NCBI GenBank assembly: GCA_035628055.1
Contig: DASPKO010000083.1
Location: 1 to 14,726, forward strand
DNA: 14,726 bases
Reading direction: 5' to 3'
From: DASPKO01 sp035628055
Lineage (GTDB): Bacteria; Planctomycetota; Phycisphaerae; Phycisphaerales; UBA1924
Positions within the stretch are counted from its first letter, which is position 1. Every line of letters begins with the position of its first letter. The notes beneath the pieces are model-generated. The model saw only the letters and a program-made list of their open reading frames with translations. It was not told where the DNA came from and searched no databases. Positions 6,572-13,437 of this stretch are shown here, piece by piece. A program made the position numbers and the translations under genes.

Positions 6572-7384
6572 CTATTGGCCCGGGGAGGGCCCGTCCGCGT
6601 CCGGCGTGGCTTCCGCCACCCGCCGGCGCGCGAGCGCGACCGCGCTGGCGCTGCTGTCGATCCCCAGCCAGCGCCGCCCGTGGCGGGCCGCCGCCACCAG
6701 GGCCGTCCCGCTCCCGCAGCAGGGGTCCAGCACCAGGCCCCCCGGCGGGCAGCAGGCCCGGACCAGGAGCTCCAGGAGGGCGAGCGGCTTCTGCGTGGGG
6801 TAGCCGGTGCGCTCCCCCGCCATGTTGTTGATCGAAGGAATCCGCAGGACGTCGGTCGCCTTCTTCTGCCGCCCGGCCATGCGCCGGCTCGTCGCCGGAA
6901 CCATGGGCGGGCTGAACCAGTAGCGTTCCGGTTCGAGGCAGTAGAGCAGCAGGTCGTCGTGCTTGCGCGCGAACCGGCGTGGCGAGGATCCGCCCAGTCC
7001 GTAGGACCACACCAGGTGATTGACGAACCTGTCGGCCCCGAGCAGCTCGTCGAGGAGCACCCGCACGCGGTGACTCGTCCGCCAGTCCACGTGAACGAGG
7101 AGGAGCGCGCTGGGGCGCAGCGCCGGCAGCGTGCCCCGGAGCCGATCGCCGAGCCAGGCGATGTACCCCGCGGTCGATCCGAAGCGGTCGGCGAAGGCGC
7201 CGGCGCGGTCCGTGCGCACGCCCCCGGTGTTGAAAGGAGGGTCGGCGTAAAGAAAGTCCACGGAGGCCGGGCCCAGCCGCGGCGCCAGGTCGAGCCAGTC
7301 CCCGAGCAGAACCTTCCCGTGGACCTCGCCCGCCGAGGCGAGCTGGCGCGCCGCCCCGTCCGCCGCGCATCGTTCCTCTGGCAC
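6572..7384 (-). CDS. Site-specific DNA methyltransferase, beta class, probably adenine-N6
   Basis: This 270-residue enzyme transfers a methyl group from S-adenosylmethionine to a base in a specific DNA site. Catalytic motif IV, ADPPF (47-51), precedes the AdoMet-binding motif LDPCCGSGTALVAA (from 219), which is the beta-class order. TQKP (197-200) and the acidic GIDSS near 241-245 also fit the family. DPPF favours N6-adenine, though N4-cytosine is not excluded. The roughly 165 residues between the two motifs would hold target recognition. It starts with GTG 7384; no ATG gives a plausible N-terminus. TAGACT lies six bases upstream and there is no Shine-Dalgarno, suggesting a leaderless mRNA. 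No restriction endonuclease is adjacent, so it looks like an orphan methylase, perhaps regulatory. It is followed by the zinc-ribbon membrane gene. Confidence 0.88.
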   Translation of the reverse strand: MPEERCAADGAARQLASAGEVHGKVLLGDWLDLAPRLGPASVDFLYADPPFNTGGVRTDRAGAFADRFGSTAGYIAWLGDRLRGTLPALRPSALLLVHVDWRTSHRVRVLLDELLGADRFVNHLVWSYGLGGSSPRRFARKHDDLLLYCLEPERYWFSPPMVPATSRRMAGRQKKATDVLRIPSINNMAGERTGYPTQKPLALLELLVRACCPPGGLVLDPCCGSGTALVAAARHGRRWLGIDSSASAVALARRRVAEATPDADGPSPGQ

Positions 7385-7390
7385 ACCGCG

Positions 7391-7396
7391 AGTCTA
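7391..7396 (-). promoter_or_regulatory. Candidate -10 box of a leaderless methyltransferase mRNA
   Basis: Minus-strand TAGACT ends six bases before the GTG start, placing the expected transcription start at the first base of the start codon. No Shine-Dalgarno and no -35 are seen. Confidence 0.45.
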
Positions 7397-7438
7397 CCCG
7401 CGCCCGGTGGCGCTCCGCGCCCGCCGCGCTCCGCGACG

Positions 7439-7444
7439 TATGCT
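7439..7444 (+). promoter_or_regulatory. Candidate -10 box of lpxK, leaderless or nearly so
   Basis: TATGCT ends eight bases before the lpxK ATG at 7453. There is no Shine-Dalgarno in the interval (CCGCCCCG). It is 42 bases from the divergent methyltransferase -10 box, so the two promoters sit back to back. Confidence 0.42.
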
Positions 7445-7452
7445 CCGCCCCG

Positions 7453-8478
7453 ATGCCCGACCCCGCGCGTCCCGGGCCCGTGCCGGCCTGGCTCGGCCGG
7501 CTTGCCGAGCCCGTCTACGCCGCCGTCATCGGTGCCCGCAACCGGCGCTTCGACCGCGGGCGCGGCGTCGAGCGCGTGCCCGTCCCGGTCGTCAGCATCG
7601 GGAACCTCTCCGTGGGAGGCACCGGCAAGACGCCGATCGTCGGCGTCGTCGTCTCCATGCTCCGCGCCGCGGGCGTCCGCACCGCGATCGCCCTCCGCGG
7701 GTACGCGCGCGGCGCGCACGCGCCCGACGGCGACGAGGCGGCTCTCTATCGCTCTGTCCTGCCCGGCGTGCCCGTGATCGTCGGCCCCGACCGCGCGGCG
7801 TCCATCCGCCGGCACCTCCACGAGCATGGCCCGCTCGGGGCCGTCGTCCTCGACGACGGCTTCCAGCACCGCCGCCTCGCCCGCGACCTCGACCTGGTCC
7901 TGGTCGACGCCTCGCGGGGTCCGCTCGCCGGCCAGCGGCTGCTCCCCGCCGGCTGGCTCCGCGACCCGCCCGCGGCGCTCGCCCGCGCCCACGGCGTGAT
8001 CATTACTCACGCCGAGGCCGTCGCGGGGACGGAGCTCGCGTCCCTCTCGGCCCAGATCTCCGCGTTGCACGGCAGGCCCCCGCTGGCGGTCACCCGGCAC
8101 GCCTGGGCCGGGCTCGCCGACGAGAGCGAGCGGCGGGTGCCGACCTCCGCGCTCTCGGGGCAGCGCGTGGTCGCGGCGTGCGCCATCGGGAACCCCGGGC
8201 CGTTCCTGCGGATGCTCGCGGCCAGCGGGGCCCGGGTGCAGGAGCGGATCATCCTGCCGGACCACGATCCTCTGGGGCCGCGGACCGTGCGCCGGATCGG
8301 CGACGCGGCCCGCCGGCGGCTCGCCGACGCCATCGTCGTGACCGAGAAGGACTGGACCAAGCTGGCCCGCGCCGGCGCGTGGCCCTGCCCGGTGCTCCGC
8401 CCGCGGCTGGTCGTCGATGTCCTCTCGGGCGAGGAGGCTCTGCGGCGGCTCGTGCTCGGGGTCGCGCGCCCCGGCTAG
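7453..8478 (+). CDS. lpxK: Tetraacyldisaccharide 4'-kinase
   Basis: LpxK phosphorylates the 4' position of the tetraacyldisaccharide 1-phosphate lipid A precursor, using ATP at the inner membrane face. Its presence implies an outer membrane with lipid A or a related lipid. The 341-residue length is typical. The P-loop GNLSVGGTGKTP is at 50-61, the family motif LDDGFQHRRL at 133-142, RGYARG near 82-87, and TEKDWTKL in the last quarter. The N-terminal PVYAAVIGARNRRF resembles the membrane-associating helix of the family. The start is ATG 7453. There is no Shine-Dalgarno, but TATGCT lies eight bases upstream, so the mRNA may be leaderless. Its TAG stop overlaps that of the convergent anti-sigma kinase in a shared CTAG. 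No other lpx genes are in view. Confidence 0.95.
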   Translation: MPDPARPGPVPAWLGRLAEPVYAAVIGARNRRFDRGRGVERVPVPVVSIGNLSVGGTGKTPIVGVVVSMLRAAGVRTAIALRGYARGAHAPDGDEAALYRSVLPGVPVIVGPDRAASIRRHLHEHGPLGAVVLDDGFQHRRLARDLDLVLVDASRGPLAGQRLLPAGWLRDPPAALARAHGVIITHAEAVAGTELASLSAQISALHGRPPLAVTRHAWAGLADESERRVPTSALSGQRVVAACAIGNPGPFLRMLAASGARVQERIILPDHDPLGPRTVRRIGDAARRRLADAIVVTEKDWTKLARAGAWPCPVLRPRLVVDVLSGEEALRRLVLGVARPG

Positions 8479-8492
8479 CCCTTGGCGGGGCG
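8467..8492. terminator. Hairpin with overlapping stop codons of lpxK and the anti-sigma kinase gene in its loop
   Basis: CGCCCCG at 8467-8473 pairs with CGGGGCG at 8486-8492, a 7-bp GC stem with a 12-base loop. The loop holds CTAG (8475-8478), which reads as a TAG stop on both strands, so the two coding regions overlap by four bases. There is no T-tract. It may work as a bidirectional 3'-end structure. Confidence 0.45.
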
Positions 8493-8912
8493 GCGGTAGG
8501 TCATCCGCACCACGGTCCCCCGCTCCGAGAACTCGACGGTGGTCATGTACGCGCGCATCAGCAGCAGCCCGCGCCCGCTGGGCAGCTCCAGGTTCGTCTC
8601 GAGGGTTGGGTCCGGGACCGCGCCGGGATCGAAGCCCGGCCCCCGGTCCTTGATCGTGACCTCGATCAGGCCGGGACCCACCGCGTAGCTCAGGTCCACG
8701 GGGGTCTGGGGCGGCAGGCCGCGGTGCCCGTGGTGGAAGGCGTTGGCCAGAGCCTCCTCGACGGCCAGCCGCACCGCGAAGCGCGAGGCCTCCGTGTAGC
8801 CGTGGCGACCCATGGCCGCTCCCATGGCCTCGTGCAGCGCGTCGATGTCCCGGCGCGCCGGGACCAGCCTGAGCTGCGCGGCGTCCGGGTGAGCGTGTGG
8901 CGTGGCGGCCAT
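8475..8912 (-). CDS. RsbW/SpoIIAB-like anti-sigma kinase (HATPase domain)
   Basis: A 145-residue GHKL-type serine kinase and anti-sigma factor of partner-switching systems. It binds either a sigma factor or a STAS protein and inactivates the latter by phosphorylation. The N-box is EEALANAFHHGH (52-63), G1 is DRGPGFDP (89-96) and G2 is GRGLLLMRAY (113-122). The length matches RsbW-type proteins. The start is ATG 8912; no clear Shine-Dalgarno is visible and the assignment rests on homology to the normal N-terminus. It follows the STAS gene by 74 bases with a strong hairpin between them, and its TAG stop is shared with lpxK in CTAG. The partner sigma factor or other target is not in this window. 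Confidence 0.88.
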   Translation of the reverse strand: MAATPHAHPDAAQLRLVPARRDIDALHEAMGAAMGRHGYTEASRFAVRLAVEEALANAFHHGHRGLPPQTPVDLSYAVGPGLIEVTIKDRGPGFDPGAVPDPTLETNLELPSGRGLLLMRAYMTTVEFSERGTVVRMTYRRPAKG

Positions 8913-8942
8913 GAGATTGTTGCGGCGCGTGCCGGCCCGGTC

Positions 8943-8976
8943 GCCCGGTCGGGGCGCGGGCCCCGCGGCACCGGGC
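8943..8976 (-). terminator. Strong intercistronic hairpin between the STAS and kinase genes
   Basis: GCCCGGT (8943-8949) pairs with ACCGGGC (8970-8976). Inside it, CGGGGC (8950-8955) pairs with GCCCCG (8960-8965) around a 4-base loop, leaving a 4-base bulge on one side. It starts 11 bases after the STAS stop codon in the direction of transcription. It could be a partial terminator, an attenuator or an RNA-stability element that lowers kinase output relative to STAS protein. Confidence 0.5.
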
Positions 8977-8986
8977 CCGCTCGGCC

Positions 8987-9346
8987 TTACCCGAAGCTCG
9001 CCAGGGCCCGCTCCGTCGAGTCGTGGATCTGGAAGATCCGGTCGAGCTTGGTGATCTTGAAGACCTCGACGATCTGGGGGTCGATGTGCGCCAGGCGCAA
9101 CTGCCCGTCCCGGGCCCGGACCTTGTTGTTGATGCTGATGAGCGTGCCCAGCGCCGCCGACGACAGGTGGTCCACGTTGGCGAAGCTGATGAGGATCTTG
9201 GGCCGCGGCTGGCTCTCGACCAGCCTGGCGATCTCCTCCCCGATCTGCTGGATGTTCGCCTCGTCGAGGATGTTCCGGTCCACGAACTCGACCTGGATCA
9301 CGTCGTTCTCGCGGCGCACCCTCAGGCGTGATCCCGTAGCGGCCAT
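8987..9346 (-). CDS. STAS-domain anti-anti-sigma factor
   Basis: A 119-residue single STAS domain of the SpoIIAA/RsbV type. When unphosphorylated it captures the anti-sigma kinase and frees its target; the kinase inactivates it by phosphorylating a serine. The phosphorylation site region is VDHLSSAALGTL, with S63 aligning to the classical DSSG serine. The flanking DIL-type strand ILISFANVDH and the C-terminal helix (TKLDRIFQIHDSTERAL) are typical. The start is ATG 9346, with AGGAAGGAG upstream at 10-base spacing. A TATAGT -10-like box is at 9416-9421. Together with the following kinase gene it forms a two-gene partner-switching unit. No PP2C phosphatase gene is nearby. Confidence 0.9.
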   Translation of the reverse strand: MAATGSRLRVRRENDVIQVEFVDRNILDEANIQQIGEEIARLVESQPRPKILISFANVDHLSSAALGTLISINNKVRARDGQLRLAHIDPQIVEVFKITKLDRIFQIHDSTERALASFG

Positions 9347-9415
9347 GCGACCGGCTCTCCTTCCTGCGATCCCGCACGGCCCCCGCACGCGCGGGCGACC
9401 GCCGCCACCCCGGCG

Positions 9416-9421
9416 ACTATA
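9416..9421 (-). promoter_or_regulatory. Possible -10 box of the STAS/kinase operon
   Basis: Minus-strand TATAGT lies in a GC-only setting 70 bases before the STAS start, which would give a leader of about 63 bases. No -35 match is found at 16-18 bases. The rest of the 256-base gap to the secretin gene shows only GC-rich sequence and G-runs. Confidence 0.35.
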
Positions 9422-9590
9422 CGCCGCGGGCCCCGGGGCATGGGTCGCGCGCGAAGCACGACCGACCTTGCGCCCCGTTCCCCCCGGCCCGCTCACCCCG
9501 CCCGGTTCACCTTCCGACCGCCCGCGAGCCGCCGCGCCCGGGGCCCGGGCGTCCAAGGCCGGGGGGGCAGGGGGTTGAGGTCCGCGTCCC

Positions 9591-9603
9591 GCCGGAGGCC
9601 GGC
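9591..9603 (-). terminator. Short hairpin at the secretin stop codon
   Basis: GCCGG (9591-9595) and CCGGC (9599-9603) form a perfect 5-bp stem with a 3-base loop, the last base overlapping the TAG stop codon. No T-run follows on the minus strand, so this is a weak terminator candidate. Confidence 0.25.
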
Positions 9604-12600
9604 TACCGCAGCCCCACCCCCGTGCGCAGCTCGTCGGCCAGGCCCGGGAAGTTCTTCTCTTCCTCCTCCGCGGTGATGAGGATGGTCGGCTTCATGAGGA
9701 TGAGCAGGGTCTGCTCCTCCTTGCTCTCGATGCGGTTGGTGAAGAAGCGGTTGATGATCGGGAGCTTGGAGAGCACGGGCACGCCCGTCTCGATCTCCAG
9801 CTCGGTCACCAGCCGCTGCCCGCCCAGCAGGATCGTCCCCTCGTCCGGCACCGTCACCGTGGTGCGCACGCGCGTCACGGTCAGGGTCGGGAGCTGGATG
9901 AACGACTGCGTGTCGGCCGAGTTGACGAGCTGCCCGCCCGCGACCGCGGTCACCGGCTCGCGCCCGAACCCGTCGATGCGCGACACCCCGGCGTCCACGT
10001 TCATGGTGACGTAGCGCCGGTCGGCGGAGATCACGCCTTCCACGAGCAGGGTCACCCCCTCGTTGGCGACGTCCACCTCGGGATCGAAGCCCACCGCCGA
10101 GTCGGCGGTCTGGGGCTGCAGGTCGGAGATGAAGGCCTGCTGGGTGACGACGAAGATGTTGGCGATCTGCCCGTTGGTGAAGGTGAGTCGCGGGGCGGTG
10201 AGCTGCACGCTGCGCCGGTCGGCCTGGGTGGCCTGGATCAGGAAGTCCACCTGGATGTCGTCGAGGAACTGCCCGGCGATGCCCAGGGCGGGCGAGTCCT
10301 GGAGGATGCCCGAGGCGAACTCGTTGCCCGAGGCCAGCCCGGCCCCGATGTTCAGGCTGTTCTGCTGAGCCCCGATCGGCGACCAGCGCTTGGGGTTGGG
10401 CAGTCCCTGGGTGAGGAAGTCCGGGGCGTCGGTGGTGTCGGCGAACGCGCCCGGCGACGTGATGGTCCGCTGCAAGCCGCGGCGCCCCCCGGGGCCCCCG
10501 TCGTCGAAGTCGAACAGGTCGCTCGGCTGGAGGGTCGGGTCGTCGGCCCGCAGGACCCGGAACTGGTTGTTATCGGAGTTCAGGACCAGGTCGATGTCGA
10601 AGCCGACCTGCTCGAACCAGTCCTGGTTCACGAGCAGGAACTTGGTCTCGACGTTGATCTGCATCGAGCGGATCTCGCGCAGCTTCGAGAGCAGCCCGGT
10701 GATCTCGCGGTGGTTGCGGGGCGTGTTCCGGACGATGAGCGAGCCGTTGAGCTCGTCCATGGTCCCGGTGTCGCCCCCGTTGGCGCGCCAGCCCTCGTAG
10801 TCGACGTTCTCCTGGATGATCCGCTGGATCTGCTCGATGCGCTCGCGGCGCTCCTCCGGGTCGCGTTGCTGGTCCTGCTGGTTCTCCTGGAACGGGCTCT
10901 GCCCGCCCCCGCCCTCGCCCTGCTGCAGCACGCCCTGCAGGTCGATCTGCGGGGCGTCGAAGTAGTCGGGGATCTGCAGGAGCAGGTCGGTGATGTTGTA
11001 GATCACCAGGGTGGTGTGCCGGTTCAGGTCGTCGCGCGAGGCGATCATCAGCACGCCGTCGTTCACCGCCCAGTCCGCCTTGGCGAAGTTGTCCGTGCTG
11101 GCCTTCTCGAGGACGCGGTCGAGCACGGTGCGCACCGGCATCGGGCTGAAGTTCATGGTGATGGGCGTCTCGCGGTCGATGCCGATCTCGCCCAGGCTCT
11201 CCCAGTCCACGTCGATGTTGAGCTGCGTGACGCTCTCGACGAAGGCCAGCACGTCCTCCAGGGTGTTGTCGGTGAAGTCGACGGGAACCTTGGTCGTCTC
11301 CATCGCGGCCAGCACGCGCCGATCCTCGGGGCTCTCGGCGAACGCGGAGGTCTCCCCGCGCCGCTGGCTGAGGGAGGGCCAGTCCGGCGGGTACTCCATG
11401 ATGTCCGCCGGGGGCATCATCGCCTCCTCGTTGTCGAGGGTCTGGATCGTGTGCCGCTTGATCTTCTCCTTCTGGATGGCGTTGAAGCGCCGGTACTGGA
11501 TGATGTCGAAGATGATGTCGCGCAGCAGCAGGGCCGCCGGGTTGTTCGGGTCCAGGAAGAGCACCTCGTCAACGACCTGCAGGGCCTCCTCGTACTTGAG
11601 CTCGCGCTGCAGCGCGCGGATGCGGTCCAGGGCCTCATGGATGCGCCGCTCGCGGATGAGCTGGCGGTTCTGCTCCGATTCGCGGACCCGCGCGGCCTGG
11701 GCCGCCTCGGCCCGCGCGGCCTCCTCGATGCGGATCCGCTCCGCGGTCGCCTCGCTCCGCAGGCGCAGCTCCTCGAGCCGGCGCCCGAAGCGGTCCTCGA
11801 ACTCGGTCTCGCTGAAGTCGGCCCGGTTCGTCGAGGCGACGACCCCCGCGCGGGCCGTCAGGTCCCGCGCCGCCGCGGCGTCGCCACGGGCCAGGGCCGC
11901 CTCGGCCTGCTGTACGAAGTTGTCGAACTCGGCCACGGTCCGCTGCCGGCGCAGCGTGATGTCCGCCGCGGCACCCTCGGCCAGGGGCGCGCCCACGGCC
12001 CCGATCCGCGCCCGCGCCTCGGCCAGGCCCTGCTCGGCGTGGGCGATCTCCTCCTGGGAGAGGTAGCGCCGGTTGGCCGTGAGTGACAGGTTGTACTTCT
12101 CGATCGCCTCGCGGTAGCGCGACTCCTGCATCGCCAGGTCGGCCTCGGCGAGAATCCGCTGGGCCTCGGCCTGCAGGGCGGCGCGGATCAGGTCGTCGGT
12201 CGGGGTCGGCCCCGGCTCCGGCGGGGGCGCCGACCCGGGCTCGGCCGCGGGCTGGGGGTCGCCGAAGGGTTGGCGGAAGGGGTCGGCCGCGGGGGGGGCC
12301 GGGGACGGCTCGGGCTGCGGGGCCGGCTGCTCCTGCGCGCCGGGGGCCGGGGCGGGGGCCGGCTCGACCATCTCCGGGGGGGCGGGCTCCGGGACCGGGT
12401 CCACGGGCTGCGGCGCGGGCTCGGGCGCCGGGCGGAGCGGGCGGTCGGTGCGGCGCACCACGCCGGGCTGCATCAGGCCCAGGGCCGCGTGCTCGCCGAT
12501 GTCGAACGGGCGTCCCGCCTTCTCCTCCAGCTCGACAATGCGGAGCTGGTACTGCTCCACCAGCCGGTTCTGCGCCGCGTCGAGGTCGATGCCGGAGCGG

Positions 12601-13178
12601 AGCACCGCGGAGAGTCCGGCCTTGGCGGCCTCGTAGCGCCGGGCCTCGAAGTCGCGGACCGCCTGCTCGAGCAGGCCGGGCACCAGGGCGGCCAGCTCCC
12701 GGCGCTGCTCTGAAACCTGCCGGGAGACATCGCGGGCCCGCGCGTGCTGTGCGGGCGAGAGCGCCCCCTTGGCGAGCACGGCCTTGGCGTGCCGATCGGC
12801 GCCGCGCAGGTCGCCCGTGGCCACGGCGTGCTCGGCCTTCTGCAGGCTGATCTCGCCGGGGTCGGCGGCGCGGATCTTCTGGTCCAGCTCCCGGGAGAGC
12901 GTGAGCATGGCGCCCTGCTGCTCGGCCGAGAGCCGCTCCAGCGCCGCCGGCTCGGTCAGACCGGTGAGCTCGGCCCGGGCCTGGATCAGCCGGCCCTGGG
13001 AGGCGAGCCGCTGGGCCCGCTCGAGCGACTCGGCCAGCCCGTCCCCGGGCGCCGCCGCAGGCCGCTCCGGGGCGCTCGTTGCCTGTGCCAGCGCCGACGG
13101 CGCGCCCAGGCCCAGCCCGAGCACCACGGCCGCGGCGGCCATCATCTGACCCGTCGCACGATTCAGATCGCTAGGCAT
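9603..13178 (-). CDS. Very large secretin-family outer-membrane protein with TPR-like N-terminal half
   Basis: Secretins form multimeric outer-membrane channels for type II/III secretion or type IV pili. This one has 1191 residues, nearly double a usual GspD. Residues 1-31 are a signal peptide (MMAAAAVVLGLGLG, cleavage after ALA or AQA). Residues about 35-240 are helical. About 240-330 is a Pro/Ala/Glu linker. About 340-395 and 527-553 look TPR-like (YEEALQVVDEVLFLDPNNPAAL), separated by a charged coiled-coil stretch near 475-525. A STN/N0-like domain follows at about 625-700 (KVPVDFTDNTLEDVLAFV), then an N1-like domain near 808-835. The beta-barrel secretin domain runs from about 845 to 1180, ending in TILLGGQ and VPVLSKLPIINRFF. 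The start has GGAG nine bases upstream. No other secretion genes are adjacent, so the substrate is unknown. Confidence 0.88.
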   Translation of the reverse strand: MPSDLNRATGQMMAAAAVVLGLGLGAPSALAQATSAPERPAAAPGDGLAESLERAQRLASQGRLIQARAELTGLTEPAALERLSAEQQGAMLTLSRELDQKIRAADPGEISLQKAEHAVATGDLRGADRHAKAVLAKGALSPAQHARARDVSRQVSEQRRELAALVPGLLEQAVRDFEARRYEAAKAGLSAVLRSGIDLDAAQNRLVEQYQLRIVELEEKAGRPFDIGEHAALGLMQPGVVRRTDRPLRPAPEPAPQPVDPVPEPAPPEMVEPAPAPAPGAQEQPAPQPEPSPAPPAADPFRQPFGDPQPAAEPGSAPPPEPGPTPTDDLIRAALQAEAQRILAEADLAMQESRYREAIEKYNLSLTANRRYLSQEEIAHAEQGLAEARARIGAVGAPLAEGAAADITLRRQRTVAEFDNFVQQAEAALARGDAAAARDLTARAGVVASTNRADFSETEFEDRFGRRLEELRLRSEATAERIRIEEAARAEAAQAARVRESEQNRQLIRERRIHEALDRIRALQRELKYEEALQVVDEVLFLDPNNPAALLLRDIIFDIIQYRRFNAIQKEKIKRHTIQTLDNEEAMMPPADIMEYPPDWPSLSQRRGETSAFAESPEDRRVLAAMETTKVPVDFTDNTLEDVLAFVESVTQLNIDVDWESLGEIGIDRETPITMNFSPMPVRTVLDRVLEKASTDNFAKADWAVNDGVLMIASRDDLNRHTTLVIYNITDLLLQIPDYFDAPQIDLQGVLQQGEGGGGQSPFQENQQDQQRDPEERRERIEQIQRIIQENVDYEGWRANGGDTGTMDELNGSLIVRNTPRNHREITGLLSKLREIRSMQINVETKFLLVNQDWFEQVGFDIDLVLNSDNNQFRVLRADDPTLQPSDLFDFDDGGPGGRRGLQRTITSPGAFADTTDAPDFLTQGLPNPKRWSPIGAQQNSLNIGAGLASGNEFASGILQDSPALGIAGQFLDDIQVDFLIQATQADRRSVQLTAPRLTFTNGQIANIFVVTQQAFISDLQPQTADSAVGFDPEVDVANEGVTLLVEGVISADRRYVTMNVDAGVSRIDGFGREPVTAVAGGQLVNSADTQSFIQLPTLTVTRVRTTVTVPDEGTILLGGQRLVTELEIETGVPVLSKLPIINRFFTNRIESKEEQTLLILMKPTILITAEEEEKNFPGLADELRTGVGLR

Positions 13179-13368
13179 CAGGCGTCTCCGTCAGGCGGCT
13201 CCGGCATGTCCCGGGAACCGTTGGTGTGCTTTCGTCGGGCCCCGCGGCGCGGTTCCTCCGCGCCAGGTGGACGGACTCGCTCGTGGTCGAGCGCCCTGGG
13301 TCGTGCTCGCGTCGCATGGCCCGCGCCGTGCGCACGGCGACCGCGCCCCGGGCGATCCCCGCCGCGGG

Positions 13369-13403
13369 GTTGCGAAGATACCTGTGCCCGGCTCGCAACG
13401 CAA
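13369..13403 (-). promoter_or_regulatory. Sigma70-type promoter of the secretin gene, with flanking inverted repeat
   Basis: Minus-strand TTGCGT (13398-13403) and TATCTT (13375-13380) are separated by 17 bases. The interval is bracketed by a perfect 7-base inverted repeat, GTTGCGA (13369-13375) and TCGCAAC (13393-13399), which overlaps the edges of both boxes and could be an operator. Transcription would start near 13368, leaving a leader of about 190 bases. Confidence 0.55.
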
Positions 13404-13410
13404 ATCCCGT

Positions 13411-13422
13411 CCCGCAAGCGGG
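13411..13422 (-). terminator. Possible small hairpin after the acidic hypothetical gene
   Basis: CCCGCAAGCGGG can fold as a 4-bp stem with a 4-base loop, 16 bases past the stop codon of the upstream minus-strand gene. A short ATTT follows about five bases later on that strand. The stem is short, so confidence is low. Confidence 0.25.
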
Positions 13423-13437
13423 TAAGCGCCCCGACCC

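Noticed and set aside
6569..6574. TAGCAT on the minus strand nine bases before the zinc-ribbon membrane gene as another leaderless -10
   Set aside because: It overlaps the methyltransferase stop codon, the spacing is longer than in the other cases, and the 12-base gap favours co-transcription.
4393..7777. Very long open frames on the plus strand opposite recA, the membrane protein and the methyltransferase
   Set aside because: They are Arg/Pro/Ala/His-rich frames typical of high-GC shadow reading. The opposite strand holds clearly conserved genes with motifs and ribosome sites.
7407..9578. Long plus-strand frame overlapping lpxK in another frame and running antisense to the STAS/kinase genes
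   Set aside because: The lpxK frame has the P-loop and DDGFQHR motifs and the STAS and kinase frames have theirs. The long frame shows no domain and has Arg-rich composition bias.
9558..9580. G-rich run considered as a G-quadruplex in the secretin/STAS gap
   Set aside because: Only about three tracts of three or more G are available in a row; the fourth is GG, so it does not meet the usual four-tract pattern.
10710..12086. 458-residue open frame antisense to the secretin gene
   Set aside because: Composition mirrors the secretin codons and no motif or ribosome site supports it.
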